A stretch of DNA of 64,000 nt from Candidatus Homeothermus arabinoxylanisolvens. Lineage in GTDB: Bacteria; Bacteroidota; Bacteroidia; Bacteroidales; Muribaculaceae. Position numbers and translations under genes: made by a program. The stretch lies in the NCBI GenBank assembly GCA_001689405.1, contig LUJO01000018.1, positions 98,408-162,407 of the forward strand, read 5' to 3'. Below are positions 17,401-25,507 of the stretch, piece after piece (position 1 is the first letter of the stretch; each line of letters opens with the position of its first letter). Below the pieces are notes generated by a model. The model was not told where the DNA came from and did not search any database. It saw nothing but the letters and a program-made list of their open reading frames with translations.

Positions 17401-19547
17401 AAGTCAATCAAGTCACAGACCTTTTTGACCTCATCATAGGCGCTCTTCAGATTTACGATACGGAAACCGCCCATAGCAAGTATCTTGGGCATGTTGTCTA
17501 TGACATTGCGATCCTTGAATATATCCTTACACAGTACGGGATCCGCTTCCATGCGCTCAAACGGTATGATAAGATTATGACAGAACCGGCTGTTGTCGCG
17601 CACGGGTGAATACCGCCATCCGTCGATAGTGCGCTCGGCATTCCAGCGATACTTCTCCATGCGCATGGCGTCTTTAAGCTCATCCTGCGAAAACTCCGGC
17701 AGCGTCACGGCAGTCGCGGCATCGTCGTGTATTATGCCATAGCCCAGCACATGGCAGTAATTGGGATAGCAATCGAGCTGATAGCGGTTGGCCCACTTCA
17801 TGTTTTCCGGCAGCTTGTACCACGAAGCCATGGCTGCGGCTCTCTCCTTTTCAAATTCGACATACACAGGATTGTCGGGATGACACTTATCAGACAGCAA
17901 TTTCTCATACTTTTCATAATGCTTGTTGATAAAGTCATCGGACTCGTAGATATAGTTTATGTAGGCCGCCAGCCTGTCATCGAGCACTTTCTTGCGTATG
18001 CCTCCGGCGTGCATGCCAAACACCTTCACGTTCTTGAAGCGTCCGGTGAAGTCGTTGTGTATAAACTGCCCCAGACCGTTGAGTTTTTCCTGACGTATGA
18101 GCACACGGGCGTCGCTTTCGTATACATCGGGCGGCAACGACAGGCCCATCGACAGTCCGAGGTCAGGCTCATAGACGCATATCGCCAATGTCAGCTTACA
18201 CGACTCGTCACGGCTCCAACCGACAAGCTTATCACGCATGGCAGGCGAGTTTATGTCATCGTTGACATAATCCACGTCGATGTCATATATCTGCGTGCCT
18301 ATGTTAGGGAACTGCGCCTCAAACGTATCCTTGAGCTTATCCATATAACGGTCGACCACGGTAATGCGGGTCTTGACGCGCTGTTCAGGCGTCTTGGAGT
18401 CGTCATAGTTGGCATAATGGCACACCCTGAGCGCCTCAAGCAGCAGCGCGCGCCCCATGCGGTTAAAACCTACAATGACAAGATGCACATAATACTTCGA
18501 CGACCGTGTGGCAAAATCTTCCAGAAGCTCACCGGTGCGTACATAATCCAATATGTCATACTCGCCCGACATCCGGGACGTCTCGTCACGATACAGACCC
18601 CACATGCGGCGGCTCCACAACTCATAGAAGTTAAACGGCCTGTAGTAGAGATTGGGCTTGGCACCGGCGGTGTAAAGCTCCTCTTTCCTTATATAATACT
18701 CGGGCGGCAAAGTAAACTTCTGTATGCTGGAGTAAGAGGTTATGCGGCTGAACTGCACATACGTCACAAGCGGAGTGTCATGAAGCGGGTTGTCACGCAA
18801 CTCATTGATGTAGCGCAACGACTCTATGTTTTTCGAGTCGCGGCCTATCTCACCCTCCTCGCCAAACACATACACCTCCTTGGCCGCGTTGAAGTTCAAT
18901 CCCGCGAGGTCCTCCTTTGAATTGATGTTGCCGGAGTACACCACTATTTCACCGGCCACGGTATCGTCCAGTTGCGAGAACAGCATCTCCTTGACCGATG
19001 ACACATTCTGTCCGGTCATCAATACTATAGAGCAGTCTGAAGTCTTACCGTCATTATGCAGGTCCATTATCAGGCTCGGCACAAGCTCATCGTAGCCGAG
19101 GATAATGAAGTGCTCCTTTATGCGCTTGTAGCGAAACTGTCCCGACTTCAGAGCATCGACCCTTCGCTCGATTATATTTGATATGGTGGAAATAAGCAGT
19201 CCGCCGAAAAACACAGATCCCGATATGCCCACGCATATCACCCCTATGCGCTTCCATCCCGTCCAAGCTCCGGAAACCTCCATGCCGTTGCCGGGATCGA
19301 CAAAGACGTGATACATCTTCCACAGACGCGAGCCGACAAAATCGCCGCTTCCCTCGACAATAACCGTATAGACAGCTATAACCGTGGCAAACAGGGCGAG
19401 TATGGCTACAACGACTACGGCAAGAGTCAGGACCTGCACACCCATGCCTCCCGACACAGCGTTGTCAATCATCCTCAACGGATGACATGCAAGATTTTTA
19501 ATGAATCGGCCCATGCGGCGCAGCAGACCCGTTTTTTCGCGGCTCAT
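17385..19547 (-). CDS. CASTOR/POLLUX-type ion channel with twin RCK (TrkA-N) domains
   Basis: A 720-residue membrane protein. Two transmembrane helices (about residues 36-63 and 100-122) flank a pore segment containing DPGNG at residues 84-88, which resembles the ADAGNH filter of plant CASTOR/POLLUX/DMI1 channels. Two regulatory Rossmann domains follow: EHFIILGYDELVPSL near 146-160 and HLVIVGFNRMGRALLLEAL about 200 residues later. This layout, with no voltage sensor, matches bacterial relatives of the CASTOR family, cation channels gated by ligands on the RCK ring. Ion selectivity and ligand are unknown. Its start overlaps the stop of the RyR-domain gene in ATGA, implying translational coupling. 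Confidence 0.85.
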   Translation of the reverse strand: MSREKTGLLRRMGRFIKNLACHPLRMIDNAVSGGMGVQVLTLAVVVVAILALFATVIAVYTVIVEGSGDFVGSRLWKMYHVFVDPGNGMEVSGAWTGWKRIGVICVGISGSVFFGGLLISTISNIIERRVDALKSGQFRYKRIKEHFIILGYDELVPSLIMDLHNDGKTSDCSIVLMTGQNVSSVKEMLFSQLDDTVAGEIVVYSGNINSKEDLAGLNFNAAKEVYVFGEEGEIGRDSKNIESLRYINELRDNPLHDTPLVTYVQFSRITSYSSIQKFTLPPEYYIRKEELYTAGAKPNLYYRPFNFYELWSRRMWGLYRDETSRMSGEYDILDYVRTGELLEDFATRSSKYYVHLVIVGFNRMGRALLLEALRVCHYANYDDSKTPEQRVKTRITVVDRYMDKLKDTFEAQFPNIGTQIYDIDVDYVNDDINSPAMRDKLVGWSRDESCKLTLAICVYEPDLGLSMGLSLPPDVYESDARVLIRQEKLNGLGQFIHNDFTGRFKNVKVFGMHAGGIRKKVLDDRLAAYINYIYESDDFINKHYEKYEKLLSDKCHPDNPVYVEFEKERAAAMASWYKLPENMKWANRYQLDCYPNYCHVLGYGIIHDDAATAVTLPEFSQDELKDAMRMEKYRWNAERTIDGWRYSPVRDNSRFCHNLIIPFERMEADPVLCKDIFKDRNVIDNMPKILAMGGFRIVNLKSAYDEVKKVCDLIDFYSEL

Positions 19548-19837
19548 GACTTCTTTTCTATGGTAAAACCGAGTTTAGTCACCAGCTTCAGAGTCTCCAC
19601 CGCCGTATTGCGGTCATAATCCTTCTCTCCCTCGGTGAGCTGCTCGTAAGGCACCAGACCGGGATGCTTTTTGTTTATATCATCACGGTTCTCGCCGTAA
19701 GTCCACCCGTCGGCCATGCGCCCCTGCGCCCACACTTCATGCACATTGCGGGCTATTGACTCGGAAAGCTCAAGAAGCTGCGGCGAAAGCACCACGTCAT
19801 CGGTCGATATAGGTCGGGGAATGTAAGGTTTTGTCAT
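19544..19837 (-). CDS. RyR-domain small protein coupled to the channel gene
   Basis: A 97-residue soluble protein made almost entirely of one RyR (ryanodine receptor repeat) domain: YIPRPISTDDVVLS, then ARNVHEVWAQGRMADGWTYG, the conserved WTYGxxRDDxxKxHPxLVPYxxLxExEKxYDR pattern, and TAVETLKLVTKLGF. It is first in a two-gene operon with the channel and shares four bases with it. In animals RyR domains sit in the cytoplasmic assembly of calcium-release channels; that this protein binds or gates the adjacent bacterial channel is inference from the coupling. Confidence 0.9.
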   Translation of the reverse strand: MTKPYIPRPISTDDVVLSPQLLELSESIARNVHEVWAQGRMADGWTYGENRDDINKKHPGLVPYEQLTEGEKDYDRNTAVETLKLVTKLGFTIEKKS

Positions 19838-19858
19838 AATCCGGTTTATTATTTTTCA

Positions 19859-19866
19859 CAAAGATA
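19859..19866 (-). promoter_or_regulatory. -7 box for the RyR/channel operon
   Basis: TATCTTTG on the minus strand, matching TAnnTTTG, 21 nt upstream of the RyR start codon. No good -33 TTTG is seen at 19-20 nt. Confidence 0.6.
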
Positions 19867-19999
19867 ACGAATATATCAATAAAATAAGCTAATATTGCAC
19901 AAATACATCCATAACGTTGTTATATAATTCAGGCATGTTGCCGGACGTGATTAAACTTTCGGGCGGCGCCGACATCTAAACAGATAAAAGTAGATTGTT

Positions 20000-21007
20000 A
20001 TGAAACGAATATTACACCTCTTGGCTATCGCATTTATAAGCCTTGCACTGATTGTTCCTCCGGTTGACGCTCAGAACCGTACGACCGGCAACCGAGGCCA
20101 CAATTCGTCACAACAGACCCACAGGCCCGAAAACCGTCCGGCCAACCGTCCGCAAAGCAAACCGCAGAACCGCCCGCAGCGTCCCGGCAATAACGGCAGT
20201 CACAACCGGCCCGAAAACCGTCCGCAGAACAGGCCACAGAACCGACCGCAGAACCGCCCCGGTAACAACGGCAACCACAACCGGCCCGAAAACCGTCCGC
20301 AGAACAGGCCCGACAACAGGCCTCCGCGTCCCGGAAACAACGGCAACCACAACCGTCCACAGGACCGTCCGCACAACCGACCGGTACAAAACCGGCCCAA
20401 CAACAACTGGCACTTCGGACGTCCGCAGCAACCGCGTCCGCCGCGTCCGCCGCGTCCGGGCATAGGACACGTTCCTCCGGGCCATGTAAGACCGCCCATG
20501 ATGCGTCCGCCCATGCGTCCTCACCGTCCGCGTCCGAGCCACTGGAGCCGTCCCGTGCCGCCGCCGTCATGGCGTCCGCGTCCACATGCACCGTCATTTG
20601 CCGCAATTCTCGGCATAACTTTCGGCACAGCCCTCAACCTGTCGCTCGACTATCTTATCAACCACGGCTACACGGTCGACGGTTACGGCAACAACGTAGT
20701 GTACCTGCGCGACATCAACCAGTTCAATTACTACTGGCCCGACGCCACATTATATTATGGCAACGGCGGCCTGTCACGCTCGGAGTTTCTGTATTCGACC
20801 TCCTATCCCGACATGATGCGCTACAACGCCCTGTATAATTCATTTACAGGCACATACGGGGTGCCGGTCAACTACACCAACAGCGGAGCGTCGCTCTCGG
20901 CCACTTGGTTCGCGCCCAACCGAGGCTACATAACGTTGCAGTACAACCCTCAATACTCGCTCGGAGGCCAAGTACGTTACTTCACCACGCTGACTTTCGG
21001 ACTGTAA
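20000..21007 (+). CDS. Secreted proline/arginine/asparagine repeat protein
   Basis: A 335-residue protein with a clear signal peptide (MKRILHLLAIAFISLALIVPPVDAQ). Residues about 26-190 are low-complexity and very basic, built from RPENRPQNRP-type units separated by GNNGNHN spacers, then PRPPRPP and MRPPMRP runs. The last ~140 residues form an aromatic, strand-rich domain (TVDGYGNNVVYLRD, YWPDATLYYGNGGL, terminal YFTTLTFGL). It is not recognised as a named family. The basic repeats could bind polyanions such as surface polysaccharide or nucleic acid; that is a guess. It stands alone between divergent and unrelated operons. Confidence 0.7.
   Translation: MKRILHLLAIAFISLALIVPPVDAQNRTTGNRGHNSSQQTHRPENRPANRPQSKPQNRPQRPGNNGSHNRPENRPQNRPQNRPQNRPGNNGNHNRPENRPQNRPDNRPPRPGNNGNHNRPQDRPHNRPVQNRPNNNWHFGRPQQPRPPRPPRPGIGHVPPGHVRPPMMRPPMRPHRPRPSHWSRPVPPPSWRPRPHAPSFAAILGITFGTALNLSLDYLINHGYTVDGYGNNVVYLRDINQFNYYWPDATLYYGNGGLSRSEFLYSTSYPDMMRYNALYNSFTGTYGVPVNYTNSGASLSATWFAPNRGYITLQYNPQYSLGGQVRYFTTLTFGL
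20201..20420 (+). repeat. Coding tandem repeat, 72-75 bp period
   Basis: Three imperfect copies beginning CACAACCGGCCCGAAAACCG or close variants start at 20201, 20276 and 20348, encoding HNRPENRPQNRP units. Shorter related units extend upstream to about 20120. It is an in-frame protein repeat, not a CRISPR array. Confidence 0.75.
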
Positions 21008-21091
21008 AGCGCCGTTTTTTTGCTCATTTTCGCCATAAATGAGCAAATGTAACCTCGAAACAGAATTTTTGATTAATTTCTTTCACTATTA

Positions 21092-21123
21092 TTTGTTTTT
21101 TATTGCAAAGTGTCATAAATTTG
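21092..21123 (+). promoter_or_regulatory. Promoter of the ilv operon
   Basis: TTTG (21092-21095), a 20-nt spacer and TAAATTTG (21116-21123): an exact match to the Bacteroidetes primary sigma promoter. It is 29 nt upstream of the leader peptide start. Confidence 0.85.
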
Positions 21124-21152
21124 CATCGCTAACTTGCAATTAACAAAACGCG

Positions 21153-21248
21153 ATGACAGCTACAGGTTGCATATTATCGATTGTCGTCCTACTATCGGTC
21201 GTCATTTCCATTCTAAGATACATAGGAGGGGTAATCGGTTGTATGTGA
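21153..21248 (+). CDS. Branched-chain amino acid leader peptide (attenuator)
   Basis: A 31-codon reading frame (MTATGCILSIVVLLSVV..., stop TGA at 21246) in which 15 of the 31 residues are Ile, Leu or Val, concentrated in one run of codons 7-28. It lies between an excellent promoter and a terminator that precede ilvD, the classical arrangement of an ilv attenuation leader. Slow translation of the Ile/Val/Leu codons would be the sensor. Bases 21225-21233, inside the peptide's GGA GGG GTA codons, can pair with the 5' arm of the terminator (see next entry). The gene is too short for standard gene finders. Confidence 0.85.
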   Translation: MTATGCILSIVVLLSVVISILRYIGGVIGCM

Positions 21249-21309
21249 CCGGCAATTAACAGCATAAATTGATGCCTCTCCACCGCACAAGCGGACAGAG
21301 AGGCATTTT
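21225..21309 (+). promoter_or_regulatory. ilv attenuator: antiterminator and terminator
   Basis: Terminator: ATGCCTCTC (21272-21280) pairs with GAGAGGCAT (298-306 of the same kilobase), with an inner CCGC/GCGG helix and a T-rich tail to 21309. Antiterminator: GGAGGGGTA (21225-21233) can form nine pairs, two of them G-U, with TGCCTCTCC (21273-21281), which would destroy the terminator. The antiterminator arm is within the leader peptide's reading frame, downstream of its densest Val/Leu/Ile codons, so a stalled ribosome would leave it free and a ribosome reaching the stop would cover it. ilvD starts 35 nt after the T tract. Confidence 0.85.
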
Positions 21310-21344
21310 AATTAATAAAAGTGACATAAAGATTAATCACAATT

Positions 21345-23171
21345 ATGGGCAGACAACTTAGAAGCGCAGCATCGACACAGGGACGCCGTATGGCGGGTGC
21401 CCGCGCATTATGGCGAGCCAACGGAATGAAGGACGAGCAGATAGGCAAGCCTATCATAGCCATCGTAAACTCATTCACTCAATTTGTACCGGGCCATACC
21501 CACCTGCACGAAATAGGACAGAAAGTAAAAGAAGAGATAGAACGTCTCGGATGCTTCGCGGCGGAATTCAACACAATAGCTATCGACGACGGTATAGCCA
21601 TGGGTCATGACGGCATGCTCTACTCACTGCCGTCGCGCGACCTGATAGCAGACTCGGTAGAGTATATGGTCAACGCTCACAAAGCCGACGCCATGGTATG
21701 CATATCAAACTGCGACAAGGTAACACCGGGCATGCTGCTCGCCGCAATGAGGCTCAACATACCCACTATATTCGTATCGGGCGGCCCCATGGAGGCCGGC
21801 GAACTCGACGGACGCGCACTTGACCTCATCGACATAATGATCGACGCCGCCGACACATCGGTAAGCGACGACACCGTGACACTGCTTGAGCGCAAGGGAT
21901 GTCCTACGTGCGGCTCCTGCTCCGGCATGTTCACGGCCAATTCCATGAATTCGCTGAACGAAGCCATAGGACTCGCACTGCCGGGCAACGGCACCATACT
22001 CGCTACACACGCCAACAGAGAAAAACTGTTTCGAGAGGCTGCACGGCGCATAGTAAAAAACACCTATGCCTACTACAATGACGATGACGAGAGCGTACTG
22101 CCCAAAAGCATAGCCACAAGGGAAGCCATGATGAACGCCATGGCCCTCGACATAGCCATGGGCGGCTCCACCAACACCGTACTGCATCTGCTTGCCGTAG
22201 CCAACGAGGCCGGGGTCAACTTCACCATGGCCGACATAGACGCACTGTCAAGAGTGACTCCCGTGCTGTGCAAGGTAGCGCCAAACTCGTCATACCACAT
22301 ACAGGACGTGAACCGCGCCGGAGGCATATTGTCAATAATGAAGCAGCTCGCCGACAAAGGGCTTGTTGACACATCGGTAAAACGTGTCGACGGGATGACT
22401 CTCGGCGAAGCCATAGAGACCTATGCCATAGGAGGCCGCAACTTCTCCGAAGAGGCCGCACAGCTGTGGCACAGCGCTCCCGGAGGAGGCCGCAACCTTA
22501 AACTCGGCTCGCAATCGGCCACTTACAAAGAGCTTGACACCGACAGGGCGGCCGGATGCATAAGAGATTTTGACCACGCTTACGTAAAAGACGGAGGTCT
22601 TGCGGTATTGCGCGGCAACATAGCAGTCGACGGATGCGTAGTAAAAACCGCCGGTGTGGACGAGAGCATATTCCACTTCCGCGGACCGGCCAAGGTTTTC
22701 CGCTCACAGGAAGAGGCCGTTGACGGCATATTGCGCGACAAAGTGGTAAGCGGCGACGTGGTGGTCATAACACACGAAGGCCCCAAAGGCGGCCCCGGCA
22801 TGCAGGAGATGCTCTACCCCACAAGCTACATAAAGTCAAAGCACCTCGGCAAAGAGTGCGCGCTGATAACCGACGGACGCTTCTCGGGCGGAACCTCGGG
22901 ACTTTCGATAGGACACATATCGCCCGAAGCGGCTTCAGGCGGAGCCATAGGGCTTGTCCGCGACGGCGACATAATAGACATAGACATACCCTCACGTACA
23001 ATAAACGTACTTCTGTCTGACGAAGAGCTTGCCGGCCGCCGTAAAGCCGAGGAGGCACGCGGCAAAGACGCTTTCACTCCGGCAGGGCGTGACAGAGAGG
23101 TGTCAAAGGCCTTGAAAGCATATGCCGCCATGGTAACATCGGCCGACAAGGGAGGAGTAAGAGAATTGTAA
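21345..23171 (+). CDS. ilvD: Dihydroxy-acid dehydratase
   Basis: A 608-residue enzyme that dehydrates 2,3-dihydroxy-isovalerate and 2,3-dihydroxy-3-methylvalerate to the 2-oxo acids, third step of valine/isoleucine synthesis. Iron-sulfur cluster ligands are visible in SNCDKVTPGML and GCPTCGSCSGMFTANSM; GRFSGGTSGLSIGHISPEAA is the conserved C-terminal motif. Length is normal. It is the first structural gene after the attenuator and is followed by ilvB at 36 nt. Confidence 0.97.
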   Translation: MGRQLRSAASTQGRRMAGARALWRANGMKDEQIGKPIIAIVNSFTQFVPGHTHLHEIGQKVKEEIERLGCFAAEFNTIAIDDGIAMGHDGMLYSLPSRDLIADSVEYMVNAHKADAMVCISNCDKVTPGMLLAAMRLNIPTIFVSGGPMEAGELDGRALDLIDIMIDAADTSVSDDTVTLLERKGCPTCGSCSGMFTANSMNSLNEAIGLALPGNGTILATHANREKLFREAARRIVKNTYAYYNDDDESVLPKSIATREAMMNAMALDIAMGGSTNTVLHLLAVANEAGVNFTMADIDALSRVTPVLCKVAPNSSYHIQDVNRAGGILSIMKQLADKGLVDTSVKRVDGMTLGEAIETYAIGGRNFSEEAAQLWHSAPGGGRNLKLGSQSATYKELDTDRAAGCIRDFDHAYVKDGGLAVLRGNIAVDGCVVKTAGVDESIFHFRGPAKVFRSQEEAVDGILRDKVVSGDVVVITHEGPKGGPGMQEMLYPTSYIKSKHLGKECALITDGRFSGGTSGLSIGHISPEAASGGAIGLVRDGDIIDIDIPSRTINVLLSDEELAGRRKAEEARGKDAFTPAGRDREVSKALKAYAAMVTSADKGGVREL

Positions 23172-23207
23172 TAACGAATCGCAACAGAGACATCATTATA
23201 TTATTAT

Positions 23208-24926
23208 ATGAAAGAAATGATATCAGGTGCCGACGCTTTGATCCGCTCCCTCATATGCGAGGGGGTCGACCTCTTATTCGGTTATCCGGGAGGATCCATA
23301 ATACCGGTATACGACAGGCTGTACGACTATCAGGACAGACTGAAACACGTGTTGGTACGTCATGAACAGGGAGCCACACATGCAGCACAGGGATACGCAC
23401 GCGTCACCGGACGTCCGGGCGTGGTGATAGTGACCTCCGGACCTGCCGCCACCAATGTCATAACAGGCATAGGCGACGCCCTTATGGACAGCACCCCCAT
23501 GGTAGTCATAACCGGACAGGTGGCAACTCCGTTTCTCGGTTTTGACGCCTTTCAGGAAACCGACGTCGTGGGCATAACCCAGCCGCTGTCAAAGTGGAGC
23601 TACCAGATAAGACGCCCTGAGGACATAGCTTGGGCTGTGGCACGCGCGTTCTACATAGCGTCTACAGGACGCCCCGGTCCCGTAGTGCTCGACTTCACAA
23701 AGAACGCACAGACAGGCATGGTGGAGTTTGACGACTATAAGAAGTGTGACTTCATACGCTCCTACACCCCCCGTCCGGATATAGACTACGATGACCTCAA
23801 GCGCGTGGCCGACATGATCAACAACGCACAACGCCCCATGATACTGTCGGGCCACGGAGTGATGATATCGAAGGCCGAAGCCGACCTCGCGGCACTCGCC
23901 GAAAAGGGCGACATACCCGTAGCCGCCACATTGCTCGGACTGTCGACCATGCCGTCGGACCACCCGCTGTACAAAGGCATGCTCGGAATGCACGGCAACA
24001 TAGGCCCGAACATAAACACCAACAAAGCCGACCTGCTGATAGCGGTAGGAATGCGTTTTGACGACCGCGTCACCGGCAATGTAAAGACTTATGCGCCGCA
24101 AGCCGAAATCGTGCACATCGACATCGACGAATCGGAGTTTGACAAGAACATAGCCACGACCGCCACCATACACGGCGACGCCGGCGAAGTGCTGCGCGGA
24201 TTGCTGCCTATGATAGAGCCGCGTAAACGTACCGGGTGGCTTGCCGAGTTTGACAGGCCCGCGCAGGTCGAGTATGAGAAAGTCATAAGACGTGAGGTAT
24301 ACCCCGGGTCGGGCCCCATGACTATGGGCGAGGTCGTAAACAGAGTGTCGGAAGCCACAGGCCACAAGGCCGTGGTGGTGACCGATGTGGGACAGAACCA
24401 GATGTTTGCCGCCCGTTACTCGCGATACTCCGAACCGCGGTCCATAATAACTTCCGGAGGTCTCGGCACAATGGGCTTCGGACTGCCCGCCTCGATAGGC
24501 GCCAAGATGGGAGCGCCCGACCGTACGGTATGTTTCTTTACCGGCGACGGTGGCCTGCAGATGACAATACAGGAACTCGGCACCATACTCGAATACAACA
24601 CGGACATAAAGATAATACTGCTTAACAACAACTTCCTCGGCAACGTGCGTCAGTGGCAGTCGCTGTTCTTCAACGACCGTTTTTCACAGACACCGCTTGT
24701 CAATCCCGACTTCGTGATGATAGCCCGGGCCTATGGCCTCGGCGCCGAGAATGTCGATACACGCGAGCAGCTCGACGGAGCCATAAAGCGCATGCTGGAG
24801 CATGACGGAGCCTATCTGATAAATGTCAACATCGACGAGACCGACATGGTATTCCCCATGACGCCGGTAGGCTCCGATGTCAACAACATCATGCTCAACG
24901 CCACCGAGACTTACCCCATCGACTAA
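23208..24926 (+). CDS. ilvB: Acetolactate synthase, large (catalytic) subunit
   Basis: A 572-residue thiamine-diphosphate enzyme forming acetolactate or acetohydroxybutyrate. FGYPGGSIIPVYDRL, the catalytic Glu (E53 in VRHEQGATHAAQGYA), the ThDP motif GDGGLQMT...LLNNN and the C-terminal GAYLINVNIDETDMVFPM are all family features. The regulatory subunit follows 29 nt downstream. The organism also takes up thiamine through the locus at 52-55 kb, which would supply the cofactor. Confidence 0.97.
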   Translation: MKEMISGADALIRSLICEGVDLLFGYPGGSIIPVYDRLYDYQDRLKHVLVRHEQGATHAAQGYARVTGRPGVVIVTSGPAATNVITGIGDALMDSTPMVVITGQVATPFLGFDAFQETDVVGITQPLSKWSYQIRRPEDIAWAVARAFYIASTGRPGPVVLDFTKNAQTGMVEFDDYKKCDFIRSYTPRPDIDYDDLKRVADMINNAQRPMILSGHGVMISKAEADLAALAEKGDIPVAATLLGLSTMPSDHPLYKGMLGMHGNIGPNINTNKADLLIAVGMRFDDRVTGNVKTYAPQAEIVHIDIDESEFDKNIATTATIHGDAGEVLRGLLPMIEPRKRTGWLAEFDRPAQVEYEKVIRREVYPGSGPMTMGEVVNRVSEATGHKAVVVTDVGQNQMFAARYSRYSEPRSIITSGGLGTMGFGLPASIGAKMGAPDRTVCFFTGDGGLQMTIQELGTILEYNTDIKIILLNNNFLGNVRQWQSLFFNDRFSQTPLVNPDFVMIARAYGLGAENVDTREQLDGAIKRMLEHDGAYLINVNIDETDMVFPMTPVGSDVNNIMLNATETYPID

Positions 24927-24955
24927 CCGCAAAAAAGCTGACAACACAACTGACT

Positions 24956-25507
24956 ATGGACGAGCAATTATTTACAGTGACGGTGTTTTCCGAAAACCAA
25001 GTGGGTCTGCTCAACCAGATATCCATTATTTTCACCCGCCGCTGCCTTAATATAGAGAGCCTGTCGGTGAGTCCCTCATCGATCAAAGGCATACACAAGT
25101 TCACCATAACCTGCTTCAGCAACCGCCCCATGATGGAGCGCGTGGTCAAGCAGATCGAAAAGCGCATAGACGTGCTCAAGTCATTTCTGTACACCGACGA
25201 CGAGATAGTATATCAGGAAGTGGCATTATACAAGGTGCCCACGCTGCAGCTGCTCGACGACAAGAACGTGGAGCTGATAATACGCCGCCATAATGCGCGC
25301 ATACTCGAAATAACACGCGAGTATGTGGTACTTGAAAAAACCGGTCACTCCGACGAGACAGAGGCCCTGTTTGAAGAGCTGCGCAAATACGACATACGAC
25401 AGTTTGTACGGTCGGGACGCGTAGCCGTCACAAAGGACACCCACGAGTATCTCAACATGTATCTCGACGAGCAGGAGCGTCGCAAATCACGTCAATGTCC
25501 GGACTGA
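24956..25507 (+). CDS. ilvN: Acetolactate synthase, small (regulatory) subunit
   Basis: A 183-residue protein with an N-terminal ACT domain (FTVTVFSENQVGLLNQISIIFTRR, then NIESLSVSPSS) that binds valine for feedback inhibition of the large subunit, and the usual C-terminal half. Its last 13 bases overlap the next gene, implying coupled translation. Confidence 0.95.
   Translation: MDEQLFTVTVFSENQVGLLNQISIIFTRRCLNIESLSVSPSSIKGIHKFTITCFSNRPMMERVVKQIEKRIDVLKSFLYTDDEIVYQEVALYKVPTLQLLDDKNVELIIRRHNARILEITREYVVLEKTGHSDETEALFEELRKYDIRQFVRSGRVAVTKDTHEYLNMYLDEQERRKSRQCPD

Noticed and set aside
17727..18920. 397-residue plus-strand frame opposite the channel gene
   Set aside because: The opposite strand encodes a clear two-RCK channel; this frame has no domain and no promoter.
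20201..20420. Possible CRISPR array
   Set aside because: The repeats are in frame within a secreted protein, imperfect, and without unique spacers of constant length.
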